A DNA stretch of 64,000 nt, taken from assembly GCA_941918925.1 (NCBI GenBank), contig OW799236.1, positions 81,184,213 through 81,248,212 on the forward strand, given 5' to 3'. Made by a program: the position numbers and the translations under genes. The stretch is from Phyto melanocephala. Its lineage: Eukaryota; Arthropoda; Insecta; Diptera; Rhinophoridae. Positions 20,545 through 31,880 of this stretch are shown piece by piece (within the stretch, counting starts at the first letter, position 1; each line of letters opens with the position of its first letter). The notes below the pieces were generated by a model. It was not told the origin of the DNA. It searched no databases and saw only the letters and a list, made by a program, of their open reading frames with translations.

Positions 20545-22439
20545 AATTTCTTTGGGATTATTTGAAGAAGCAAGTATAAACTAACAAGCTCTAAATATTC
20601 CTTAAGCTCAAGGATAACGTTTTTGTAAAAAAGACGTGTCCTACATTAAACATTTAGAAAGATGTTTTGGAAAATGTTCTTAAATGAGCCCATGGGGAAA
20701 ACGGGGGTTATTTAATTTTTATTATTTTCCTTACTTAGTGTAAAAAAAATATCATTTTGTATTTTTTAAAATCTGGAAAACAAAAATTGAAAAAAAAAAT
20801 AATATTAACAGGAAATAGCTATTGATTTTTGAAATCCATTATGACTTCTTGGCCACTTTGTATAACCAGATTCTATGCTTAAGTTTTTAATTGTTATCTG
20901 AGATTGCAAGCAAGTTTTCGTTATAAGTTCTTATTTCTTTGTCAATTATAAAAATTAATACATATGCATAATTTTTTATGTGTACATACCTACGTTAAAC
21001 ATAAATATATTGATAATTTTTGCTCATACAAGGAACATACTACATATAATTTTGACGTTATAATTTTATTTGCCATTAATGTCAACACTGCAAATTGTTC
21101 TTCTTTTCTTCTCTGCATTATGCTTTTACACAATACTTTGAAATAGTTCTGTATTCACTACTAACTAGTATTTTCAAGTATGACATCATTTAGTGAAATT
21201 TACTTATTTTTCTCCCACTTTTTCCGTGTTCAAAACTTTATTTTTCTTTTTTCCTGCAATCCTTAGAACTTTAACTCTTCAATCAACAATTGAACGAAAA
21301 TTATTGAATTGTTCAATAATGTTTAAAATTGCATTCATTTTCTTAAGTTGTTCTTTTGCGCGTCGTCTACGACTTACAAATTTTATTGTTACGGAAGCTT
21401 TTCTTTGCTGTTCTTGTCCTCTATTTTGTGTAGTTGTAGTAAATAGTTTCTTTTGCTCCATTTGTACCTTCTTAACTCATGGTCAAATGCAGATCAGAAA
21501 AAAAGCGGAAAGTTTTGGTTGCTCCCTTGTAGAACAATTTTCTTATTTTACTGTTTTTTTTTGCATCATAAAGTTTTTGGTGACACTTATTTAGTTTGCA
21601 ATGGGAAGTGGTGTTTTACTTGCTGCGAGAAGTGAGTTTTTCCTGTCCTTTTCACAACTGTTTTTCTTACTTTGCTGATAAAGTAATAGTGGACAAAATA
21701 CATAAAAACTTATTAAAGTGTAATAAGATTTTTATTTGCAAAGTTTGCACAACTATTTCTTTGCCCTATTAAAATATTTATGATGGCATTTGATAATTAG
21801 TGCAATTGATTTGGTTTGGGTTTACTCTTTGCTCTCTTATTTGTTTCTCGGGTTATTTTCTCATCAATCGTAAATTTATAGCAATAAATTTTAAGTAGTT
21901 TCTTGCGGTCCTTATGATCATTATAAATGTTATTAGTTTTTAAAGTTTTTGAACAGTTATGTTTATTATATTTATTTGATGGCAAAAGATTAAGTGTTCA
22001 GGTCAATAAGTTTAATTTATAATAAAAAGGACGAAAATGAAGAAGAACAATGGAATAAGCAAATGATTAGAAGAAAACTGGCGTGTAATTAATTTTATTA
22101 CTAAATTTATTGGTAGCGTAATTACTGGATTAAGTGATGACAAATGTCTGGCTGGATTTGTTTTTTATTTATTTTAAAGCTACTGGAAAATTTCTCTAAA
22201 CTTATTTAAAAACCATACTTCCATTAGTAGGTATCTGTTGGTATAAAAGATGAAATTGGACACTGTATTGCCCTTGCAGTCAACAAATTTTATGAAAAGG
22301 CGAGCCATCTGCCGATATGATAAAACTCAATATTTACAAATTATATTCCATTTTTAATTCTAATACTTCTGATGTAAAAAGTATTTGCAATCATAATACA
22401 CGTTGTTAATTGTGATTCTTTAAGGTCAAGTCTTTTTCT
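20545..22439. other. AT-rich DNA, nothing recognised
   Basis: Hydrophobic chance frames (for example 21193-21594, which has no ATG start) are due to T-rich sequence. No repeats were matched. Confidence 0.4.
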
Positions 22440-23330
22440 TATCTTAATTTGACATTTCTTTGTCTCAGTGTTGGATAAATTTAACAATAGGGAAGTACAG
22501 AATTGATGAAGCTTTTTACAAAAAATCAAAATGCATTTCCTGCACTTCGTGATTTATTTGTTAAGCTTAATCGAACATAGGTACACAATCCACAAAAATC
22601 TCCGAAATCGGGAGAATTATGTGCAAATTGCAGCTAATTGGGTCTATAAGAAATGTGGAAATACTTGTACATGCTCGCTCAGTTCGTTTCGCAGAAAATA
22701 TTGCTGTTGTTTGCGTTAGTGTGTTTATCGTCATTCTCAATAATTTAATTTCTTACGAACATTACTAATGCAAATTTTTAATTGAATTCAATTCAATTGA
22801 ATAGCTAAAGCCTACGGACGAGTTCAAGCATCGTTGGTTGGTTGAACAGATATAAGTGAATGGAAACTTTCCAAAAAAATCATCTTTAGCGACGAGACAG
22901 ACCCCTACCTCAGTGAGTTTGTTAACAAGCACAATTACCGCACTCGGGCAAATGAAAATCCACGAATGATTGCTGAGAAGCCGACGCATCCATAAAAAGT
23001 GACTCTTTGTTGCAATTTATGGGCGGGCAGCGTCATCAGGACGGCCAAGCCATTACCGTGACTGACCGCAAGATGAGAACAGAACAGAGATGGACCTAGA
23101 CGATATGGGGTTCCAAGAGGATTATGCTATTTGCAAAACTGCCAACGAAAAAATTTCTCTATTGCACTGTTGTATCTCATGTCGTAGAGATCTTAATTTG
23201 CTGCCACCGTCATATTATTTGACACCGTGCGACTTCTTCTTTTGGGGATATTTTAAAGATTATGTCTCAGTGTTATTAAAGTATTGAACCATCGGGTAGA
23301 AGTATGCCACTGAAACCGTGGCGAGCATTT
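22440..23330 (+). pseudogene. ITm transposase relic spanning all three catalytic blocks
   Basis: Across several frames the plus strand shows an N-terminal part ending ARSVRFAENIAVVCVSV (about 22660-22720), then KKIIFSDETDPYLSEFVNKHN and PRMIAEKPTHP (about 22870-22990), LCCNLWAGSVI, then DLDDMGFQEDYAICKTANE (23093-23150) and LTPCDFFFWGYFKDYVSV (23219-23275). These match the ITm pattern I-I-F-S-D-E ... Q-x-D-G-A-x-x-H-T-A ... S-x-D-L-T-P-x-D-F-F-L-W-G. In the second block D-G has become E-D-Y. Several frameshifts and stops make it dead. Terminal repeats were not located. Confidence 0.65.
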
Positions 23331-23518
23331 AGCAGATATTTTATTATAGACATAAGTATTTGTAATAGATCCTTTTATTAAACTAAAAAATTTTAAGAAA
23401 ATTCTGTGTTCGTTTAGCCTGCTATTGTGTATGTATTTATTACATTACTTATTTATCTATACACTGTCTCATCTGAGTTTAACAACCACGTCACGTCCAG
23501 ACATACAAACTTCAATTA
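23331..23518. other. AT-rich spacer
   Basis: A short unassigned stretch between the mariner-like relic and R2. Confidence 0.35.
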
Positions 23519-24378
23519 TTATACCTCTCACACAGTGAAAAAGGGTATATATCTATAGGTTTGTCATTCCGTGTGAAATTTCTACAATTTTCATTTCGAC
23601 CCCATAAAGTATATATTTTCTGAAAGCTTATGAATAGGGGAGTCGATTAAGCTCTGCCAGTCTGTCCGTCTGACCGTCTGTCTGTGTGTATGTTGAAATC
23701 AACTTTTTGAAGCCCACCGATATAGGTTGGACCTGGGTAAGGTATTGAAATATTAGTATCAGTTCGGGAGTAGATCGGTATTGAAAATCAGAAACATCGG
23801 TACATAAACAACTGAGATATGAGCAAAAACCCACGACCACCTCGATTTTTTTTCACAAAAAAAACATTACAACAACAACATACATACATACAAACGTGTA
23901 TACTGGTTAGAGAAAACGTGGCATCGAATCCCAGCTGAGCCAAAAAAAAATTTTTTTTTAATTTTTTTTTATATTTTTTTTATATTTTTTTTATTTATTT
24001 TTTATTTAATATATTATTTATATTTTTTTTATTTTTTTTTTAATCTTTTTTTAAATATTTTTTTTATTTTTTTTTTGTTTTATATTTATTATATATATTT
24101 TAATTATTTTTAAAAAAATTTTTTTTTAATTTTTTTTTTAAATTTTTTTTTTAATTTTTTTTTAATTTTTTTTTTTTTATTTTTTTATTTTTTTTTAACA
24201 TACATACGTAAATTTATAATTTTACAATGGGATGTTTTTATATATGTATGTTTTTTATATGTATGTACGTATTTCATATGGGATGAATTGTGATACAAAC
24301 TACTGTTATTGCATGACTACACGTTGTGAAGGGTATATAAGATTCGGCACGGCCGAATATAGCGCTCTTACTTGTTTT
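23519..24378 (+). mobile_element. R2 repeat, complete copy
   Basis: It begins TTATACCTCTCACACAGTG and passes 'ACCCCATAAAGTATATATTT' and the tract CTGTCCGTCTGACCGTCTGT. It then runs through about 250 bp of T/A runs (23940-24195) to ACGTTGTGAAGGGTATATAA, the perfect hairpin TTCGGC-acg-GCCGAA (24343-24357) and TATAGCGCTCTTACTTGT. The 5' TATACC(C)...CACAC and 3' GTGTGAAGGGTATA are inverted. The hairpin lies beyond the 3' one, the asymmetric layout of Helentron-derived elements. Non-coding. Confidence 0.65.
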
Positions 24379-25597
24379 AATTTAGAATAGATCCCTACAA
24401 GTATATTGAAGTAAAATTTAAAAAATCTTAAAATTTTTTTAAACTTCGAGTGCTTTAAACTAGTATTTAATAGCTAAACTCAGATGAAAAATCAGATGGT
24501 GTCTGATATCTTTTTAAAATAGAGCAGTATAGCATTATAATGACTAGAATTTCCCGAGTGTTATGATAGTTAACAACAATAGTAAAGTTATTGAATTATT
24601 ATTAAAAGTCAAGGTTCGACAGGTCACAATACATTTTTTGTTCTGTAATAAATAAAGAGGAATGCAGTCGTTCCACGACTCTCGATTGACTATATGATAT
24701 TCAATATGCTTGGCTGTGACGATATTTCTAATAATTTTTTAACTTTTCTTAACCATTTAAAAAAAGTTATATATTAAGTATCACCTTAAATTCTAATTAA
24801 TCTTTTTTATTACTTCTTAGATAAAAACGTGAAACTTAAAGCTTTTAACATTAAAAACAAAAAACTTTAAGTCCTTTTTATAATTTATCTTCATTTTAAT
24901 TTTTTTACACTTCATAAAATTTTGTCTAATCTAGAAAATTCCCTTTTTTATTAAGTTCTTTTACCCCCACCCCAGCAAACCGTATTTTTTATTTCTTTCA
25001 TTATTTTGTTGCAACCCTTAACGTTTAGTTGGCATAATCTTTGTTTTAATTTTCAGGGTTTTAACATTTTTGAACTGTTGTAATAAAGGTAATCAAATAC
25101 TTTACTTAACTCATTAATTTTTTATAAGTTTCTTGTCTATGCATGTACTTTTTTTACCTTGTTTATGTATTTTTTAACATAAAAATTGTCTGTCGTTGTT
25201 GTCTATGTATACAAAAACAACAATGTCAGCATTTTTCTTGATTTCCATTTCAACAAATATGAACGTTTTAATTTCATGTTAAATATTTTTTTAGACCCCC
25301 CTTTTTTTGTTTAACAGCAAAATTGATGAGTTTTTGTTGAAGGAATTAAATGTGTTATGAAGGTGAGCAATTCACTTTATTTCAGTTTGTCTTCAGTTGT
25401 TTGTTGTTTTTTTGTTGCTGTATAAATGACATGAATAAAATGAAATTATGTTTAGCACGAACATAAATAAAAACTGTAATAAAATATGCTTTTTATTGCT
25501 TATGATTAAAGGAATGAATTCTTAGGGATTTCGATTAATAAGCTGGATTTTTATGTCTTCTTGCTAAGCCGTATCGTCAGAGGAAACAATTGTTTTT
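24379..25597. other. AT-rich DNA, nothing recognised
   Basis: No coding, RNA or repeat signal was supported. Confidence 0.4.
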
Positions 25598-25975
25598 ATG
25601 CACCACCACTTAAAAAAATGGTGAGGTTATATTCATTTTGTCATTGCGTTTGTAACACATCGAAATATCTATTTTAGGCCCTATTTTCTTTTTAGGATTG
25701 TCCGTCCGTCTGTTAAAAGCACGATCAAGCTCGAACCGAAAAAGTTAGAGGGATCAATTTCAAGAATAATTCTTATACACATCGTTTCTTTGGTACTGAA
25801 AATTGGCTAAATAGGTGTATTAGGGAGAGAGTTATAGCTCGTAATGCAAGAGTAGGTCAAAAAAACCATGTCCTTTCAACATCGAATAAAAACCGATTGT
25901 GATTAAACGCATTGACGTATAAATTTTAAATGAAAGTTTTACTTCATATTTATATTCTCTCATATTCTTAAAACA
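25598..25975 (+). mobile_element. R1 repeat copy G, 5' fragment
   Basis: It contains 'ATTCATTTTGTCATTGCG', 'AACACATCGAAATATC', TTGTCCGTCCGTCTGT, 'GAGTTATAGCTCGTAATGCA' and 'AACATCGAATAAAA' in the R1 order. It breaks off after about 370 bp, with no hairpin end or MITE. Confidence 0.55.
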
Positions 25976-26135
25976 ATTTTGTTATAAAATATGAACATAA
26001 AGAAAAAATTTAATTTCATGAGAAACAGAAAAGAAAATTGAAAAAAATTACTGTTATGATTCCCTAATTCTTATTTCATTAATTTGTAACATAAATATTA
26101 GTTTAAAAATACATATGAGTGTATCGATAAATAGT

Positions 26136-26195
26136 GCTGATGATGAAATCGTAGCTGGTTTCAAAAATGCATTCCACTCGGCTAACATCATATAA
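26136..26195 (-). repeat. Fragment of the repeat end seen at 30.4 and 31.1 kb
   Basis: GTGCTGATGATGAAATCGTA, then GCTGGTTTCAAAAATGC and ATTCCACTCGGCT, match the outer end of the inverted segments at 30372-30430 and 31133-31165. This shows it is a dispersed repeat terminus. Confidence 0.5.
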
Positions 26196-26289
26196 GTTTT
26201 TTAAAATTCTTAAATGATTAAAACTTAATTTAATAAGGATTTTTAGGACGTTTAATAATAGAAAAATTAACTTAAGCCAGACTAAAAAT

Positions 26290-26545
26290 TGTCCTAATAA
26301 TATAATAAATGTGAATGTTTGTATGTTTGGATGTTTGGATATTTGTTACTCAATCACGCAAAAACGGCTGAACGGAACTAAATGAAATTCGGCACATAGA
26401 TAGTAACTCGAAGTCGTTGGCAAACTCATCATAACACATCCCAAACGGGTTGTTTGTGTTATACATATTTTTATTTTTGTTGTTAATACTAAGTCTAACT
26501 TTTATCCCGATAACTACGTAGACGAAGTCGCGGGCACAAGCTAGT
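26290..26545 (+). mobile_element. Short dispersed repeat ending in GTCGCGGGCACAAGCTAG
   Basis: It passes 'GTTTGTATGTTTGGATGTTT', 'CGCAAAAACGGCTGAACGGA', 'AAATGAAATTCGGCACA' and ends GAAGTCGCGGGCACAAGCTAG. This closely resembles short repeats found throughout insect genomes, often linked to RTE-type retrotransposons. There is no coding capacity. Confidence 0.5.
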
Positions 26546-26977
26546 TTATAATAAATTCATTGCAAATCGAAGTTATAAAAAGAAAGTAAAACATATTAAA
26601 GCACAAAGAGATTATTTCATATAGATTACTGTTAATAACAAAGTAATAAGTATTTTTGCTATAAGAGTACGTACACAAACTGGTAGTGGGTATCAGAAAT
26701 TCGTCACAGCCGAATATAATGTTCTTGATTGGTTTAATTGATACTGTCGGATATTCTATTGAAATCATTTTATTATATTTTTTTGTTCAAAATCAATTTT
26801 TATATATATTTACTGCTTTCAAATGAGACAAAGGAATGTTAAGACTTGTTCATATTTCGGCCGATAGGTTAATGAATTTTTGTTAAATTGAGAGATGTAA
26901 AGGAATTACATAAAAACAGACTTCATCACAAATCACTATTCAGATTCTATAATGTACAAGTTTTTCCATCATATGTA

Positions 26978-28640
26978 TCACTTTCTTTGTAGAGGGTGGT
27001 TAAATTTTAAGGGCCCATGTTAAAGGTGAACTACAGCTAGTCTTAAAATTTGTTTTCTGCATTTCATTTGACATTTTTCAATCTCAAACTTACTCAATTT
27101 GATCCGTGGAAAGATACGCAAATGAGCAACGCTTTAAAGTTATTCAGGTTTTTTATAAAAATGGGCGTTAAAAAAAAAATGCATTTTGTGCACTTCGTAA
27201 TTCTTTTGATCAACATAATCGTTCAAATTCGTCCACAATCGGGAGAAATATTTAAATTTCTGCAAAACAGGTCTGTATAAAATGTTAGAAAATCTGTGAA
27301 TGCCTTCTTAGTTCGTTGAATGGGAACCATTGCTGGTTTTTGCGATAGTCTGGCAAAAGAGCAGTTAACCTCGACACATCATCGTGCCCAACAATTGAGC
27401 ATCAACAATGTCATTGAAAATTTGGACCATCAGATAGAGGAATGGCGCCAAGGATGGAGGGAGGGCCATTTGACCGATATTTTATTAAATACATAATTGA
27501 ATCATACAAATATAATCATTATAAAAAGAAATGATAATAATTTCTTAAATAATTTGTGTTTTATTTAAAACCAACATGGCCCTTAAAATTAAACCACCTT
27601 TAATAACTTCGATATGATAGTAAAATGTTTTCGTAAATTTATTTTTTTTAGTGAAAGTGGGCGTTAAAGTAGGCGTGTCAATAAAGTTTCTGCTAATAAA
27701 TACAACTAAGGTATTTCAATATAGTCCTTTATTTTCCCAAAAACTTTTTCAATAGAGAAATTACATGAATTTAAGATAAACCGTTATATGGGAGGTAGGC
27801 GTTAAAGTGGGCGTGTCACCTAAAATTTTTGGCACAACAATTACAATGATTAGGAGGATATGCGTAGCAAATTTCATCATCATACCTTTAATTTTGTCGG
27901 TTTTATGAGCTTTTAAATTTCATTAACGGTAGATAACGTGAAAAGTGGGCGATACAGTAGGCGTGTCACAGTTATTTTTGCGAATGAGTACAACTTAGGT
28001 GTTTCAATATAGCCCTTTATTATTCCAAAATCTTTATTTATAGAGAAATTATATGAATCTTAGGTAAAACCTTGTATGGATGGTGGGCGTAAAAGTGGGG
28101 GTGGCACCTTAATTTTCCGTTACAGAAAAGCCTCTCACCAAGAAGCAAAGTGTGCAAAATTTCAGAATCTTACATTAAATTTTGTCTGTTTTATTAGGTT
28201 TTAAATTTACTGAAAAATACACTGCGCGGTATACATTTTCGCACATTTTGATCTATAACTCCTTTCGTTATATATAGATATAAACAATTTTTGGGGAGAG
28301 ATATTCGTTTGACTCGAGAAATATATATTCGAAGTCTCATGACTGCATTGCATTTTATTCGATATTCGTAGGACACAGTTTTTTCGACCTACTCTTGCAT
28401 TACGAGCTATAACTCTCTTCCTAATATTCTGATTTAGCCCAATATCAAACAAGCCTTGTCTATAAGAAAGATTCTGGCAAAATTTGAGCCCCCTAGCTTT
28501 TTTGGTGCGACCTCTATCATTCTTTTAACAGACGGACAGACGGACGGAGATAGCTAGATCGTCATAAAATCAAAACCCTATTCATAATATATATACTTTA
28601 TGGGGTCTTAAATGGATATGGATATTACTAAAAACAGATT
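26978..28640 (-). mobile_element. R1 repeat copy C (lacks hairpin end)
   Basis: It begins at TATGTATCACTTTCTTTG, just inside the hairpin end, which is lost. It carries the ITm MITE and the GTGGGCG...GTAGGCGTGTC blocks, including the stretch missing from copies A and B. It ends in ACGGACAGACGGACGG and 'TACTTTATGGGGTCTTAAAT'. Confidence 0.65.
26993..27602. mobile_element. ITm-derived MITE inside R1 copy C
   Basis: Bounded by AGGGTGGTTAAATTTTAAG and TAAACCACCTT. It has the same internal deletion as the other R1-borne copies. Confidence 0.6.
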
Positions 28641-29439
28641 TTAAAACCTGTGGATGTACAGGTTATGCCAAAAGTAACCATGGGGTTCAAAGATCTAATA
28701 ACTATTACTTTTGTATTTTATTAGTTTGTTAGAACTAAGTATAGATAATAATATCACTTAAATGACTCCGCTTTTCACTTAAGCAATTATAAACTCGTTT
28801 AACAGTATTTTCCGTTATTGTTGTTCTTTAGTTACAAAATTATCATAGGCTTCTTTACATACACTTTGTTCTTCAAATAACCGTTTCTGAGGTATATTTT
28901 CAAAAGCATGACTTAAAAAATCTTATTCACAAGACCTAATGCTCAATATTTTTTTCAAATGTAATGCCACACCATACTGTACATCCTAGGCGAGTGGCAA
29001 GTGGAGTTAGTAGATTGGCCATTCAAATCAAAATTAATTCTATCACTCATAAGTGGATTTTCAAAAAAGTTGATTTCCTTTCCGGCTAACTCTTAAAATT
29101 AAATTTAAAAATTTAGACTTTGTCGGTCTACACACTTACAATATATTTCGCAAAGCATATTTAGCGTGATTCCTTTTGGAGAAAACAAAAAACTACGCTA
29201 CTTTCATTACTTCAGAGGGCGAAGCTATGACGTTTAAATGTCGAAAAAAAATTTATTGAAATGTGGTAAAAAAATTGATTTCTAATTTAAATAATTAAAT
29301 TCTATAATGCTGGTTCTTTGTGCAGTTGTGTTTAAATTGTTTGTTGTAATAAGAGGTGACTTGAGGAAAAGTTTTGCATATTCGTCATGTTGAAGTGACT
29401 TGGCACCCAAATTAATTTTAATTTAAATTAATCTTGTTG
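28641..29439. other. AT-rich DNA, possibly more of the retrotransposon
   Basis: This lies 3' of the RNase H relic in its own orientation. It may be 3' untranslated sequence, but no poly(A) end was seen. Confidence 0.3.
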
Positions 29440-30115
29440 TCTTTTGATAACAAGATGTTATTATTGAAGATTTTTAATATTGCCTTAAGCGATGATAGAG
29501 AATCGGTACAAATGGCATATTTGCCACTTTTGTTGCTAATATGTTGAAGTGCTTTAGTTATTGCTATCATTTCTGCAGAGAGAATAGAACTATATTCTGC
29601 TAAGTTTCCTATTTCAATGATGTGATTCCAATAATGTATTAAATTTCGGATTCATCGGTATACATGAAATTGTGGTTTTGGCATTCATGCTTGATTTGTT
29701 TGAAGAGTGTGGTGTAAAAAGGTTTGGGTAATAGTTTTTTTAGTGTTGATTTAAGGATAGCTAAATATTGCTTTTATCGATTTTCCAAGGTTTAAATATA
29801 TTTTTTCTGTTACTTGCTGCTTTGATTGGTATATAAGGTTGGTCACAGTTGTGTTTAATTCTTTTTAGGGTAGACGGTCTATTTTCTTTTGTTTTGATTT
29901 TATTAATTTTTCACATAATTTTAATTAGCGAGGTTGTAGGCTCGAGGAAACATCGATAGAGTTTTGTGGTGCGAATATATCTTTGAACCTCTAACGGTAA
30001 TATATTAGCTTCTGCGTAAAGCGATTTGTTTGTGATTAGCGTAAAGCACCCAGTGAATATCTGAGTGCTATATTCCAGAGTCGTTTTTTAAGCGTGTCCG
30101 TATATTTGCAAGGAG
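29440..30115 (-). pseudogene. I/R1-type non-LTR retrotransposon relic (RT end and RNase H)
   Basis: On the minus strand, the first block (about 30110-29940) reads RLWNIALRYSLGALRLITNK and SLYAEANILPLEVQRYIR. This is the typical 'ALR.ALGAFRTSP..SLYVEAN..PLE.RR' segment after the reverse transcriptase. Further on (about 29680-29440) comes YTDESEI, then SILSAEMIAITKALQHISNK and YAICTDSLSSLKAILKIFN, an RNase H domain in the expected order. An RNase H domain after the RT region marks I-superfamily elements. Stop codons and frame changes are present and the RT core is missing. Confidence 0.65.
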
Positions 30116-30217
30116 TAATTTAATTTTGATAATATAAGAGCTTTTGTTATTTGTATTAGCGTGTAAGTACAGTTATGCAGTTATGTTTGGGTGAGAAGAG
30201 AAATTAATTAAATTGCT

Positions 30218-31170
30218 TTAATTAGTTTTCTTATTTTATTGTTGAACTTTTTAACAAAGACTTTATTAATTTTTAGTTTGGCTCTAGTTCATTTTATTAT
30301 TAAATTTCTAATCATTACATGAAGAAATCAATTTTTATTTGTGATAATGAAAGAATATATTGGAAAAGTAAGTTTTAATCCCGACACCAGCCGAGTGGAA
30401 TGCATTTTCGAAACCAGCTACGGTTTCATCATCAGCACTCTTTGATCGGAATGTCTTAGTGTTGGATGTAAATATCATCTATTTAACTCACAAGTTTATA
30501 CGAAATTTGATTTTGTGAATTAAACTTCACATACATATTCATATCTTTTGCTGTAGTGAGTGAGAACGAAATTTACCAAACTTAAGCTTTTCCCCTTTTT
30601 GTTATTTTATTCAATTATCACATTTTTTATTCTTGCTTTAAACCATCAGTCTGATGGTAATGAAATCAAAAAATTGATTTCTTCATGTAATGATTAGAAA
30701 TTTAATAATAAAATGAACTAGAGCCAAACTAAAAATTAATAAAGTCTTTGTTAAAAAGTTCAACAATAAAATAAGAAAATTAACATATACACATGGCACG
30801 GTGTAATGATCATATAGACCGGTCAGTACCAACTTTCCGTTGAATAACTGACTTAACAAACAAACATGTATGATTGAAAATGTTGTGAGGATCACAACCA
30901 ACAAAAAGCTTTCATTACCATCAGACTGATGGTTTAAAGCAAGAATAAAAAATGTGATAATTGAATAGAATAACAAAAAGGGGAAAAGCTTAAGTTTGGT
31001 AAATTTCGTTCTCACTCACTACAGCAAAAGATATGAATATGTATGTGAAGTTTAATTCACAAAATCAAATTTCGTATAAACTTGTGAGTTAAATAGATGA
31101 TATTTACATCCAACACTAAGACATTCCGATCAAAGAGTGCTGATGATGAAACCGTAGCTGGTTTCGAAAA
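30218..31170. repeat. Two interleaved inverted repeats
   Basis: Segment X (30218-30335) recurs inverted at 30666-30787. Segment Y (30372-30668) recurs inverted at 30905-31168. The order is X-Y-X'-centre-Y'. The outer end of Y carries CCGACACCAGCCGAGTGG and a small hairpin (GAAACC...GGTTTC). TTGCTTTAATTAGTTTT occurs at 30212 and again at 31170, at the two outer limits. It looks like a foldback element or an insertion followed by rearrangement. No coding capacity. Confidence 0.6.
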
Positions 31171-31631
31171 TTGCTTTAATTAGTTTTATGAAAGTTTTCC
31201 GTTTGTATTGTTCAATCTTATTTTGATTTCACAGATTGTTTTTAGTGCGCGGATCCAGCTTACGAGTTTGGGAAAACAAAGTTTTACTAAAATGTATGAG
31301 TTCTTTGCTGCCAAAATTATTACTTTTAAAAATAAAAAAAATTGGCTTATGGGGAAAACATCCTTCCACCTGGATCCACGCTCTATATAATACAAAGTTT
31401 AAATAAGAATATTGTAAGTAGTGAATGCATTTAATTGACACAGAGGGATAACTCTTAAATATCAGCAAAATTAAGGTCTTTATAAAAGAACGTACTTTAT
31501 TTTAACTTTTTTCGAAATGAATAGATATATTTGCCAAATATTATCTCGAATAGTAAACTGAAAAACCCATTAAGTGAATTAAGAATTAAGATTTTGGAAA
31601 ATACACGCTTGCAATATATAATGGTATTTAG
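31171..31631. other. AT-rich DNA, nothing recognised
   Basis: Two short opposing frames overlap here, but neither has an identifiable motif. Confidence 0.35.
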
Positions 31632-31880
31632 GCGGTGAGTTCTGTTACTAGTATAGAACTATTAAACTATTTCGGCAACCATTACTGTCTAACAGAAATC
31701 AAATGTCAAAACGGTGCCAGACAAACTCCACCTGACTGTTTGCGTGCAGTGAATTACCACGTTTACCAAACCAATAGTAATCAAAAGTGGCCAGAACTAA
31801 ATAAAAGCTTTGTTAGTCAAACTAGAGGCAGTCGTTTGCAGAATTCTGATCACAAAGGTATCGTTGATTATACACCATAA
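31632..31880 (+). CDS. Candidate terminal exon, unknown 82-residue product
   Basis: An open stretch follows a possible splice acceptor (TATTTAG at 31625-31631) and ends in TAA at 31878-31880, with AATAAAATAAA starting four bases later. There is no in-frame ATG start. The product is hydrophilic and well mixed: LLNYFGNHYCLTEIKCQNG, ARQTPPDCLRAVNYHVYQT, ending HKGIVDYTP. No family is recognised. The polyadenylation signals right after the stop are the best support for a real 3' exon. A transposon fragment is equally possible. Confidence 0.3.
   Translation, partial: AVSSVTSIELLNYFGNHYCLTEIKCQNGARQTPPDCLRAVNYHVYQTNSNQKWPELNKSFVSQTRGSRLQNSDHKGIVDYTP

Noticed and set aside
21193..21594. 133-codon hydrophobic frame
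   Set aside because: It has no ATG start, has phenylalanine/leucine-rich composition from T runs, has an equally long frame on the other strand, and no motif.
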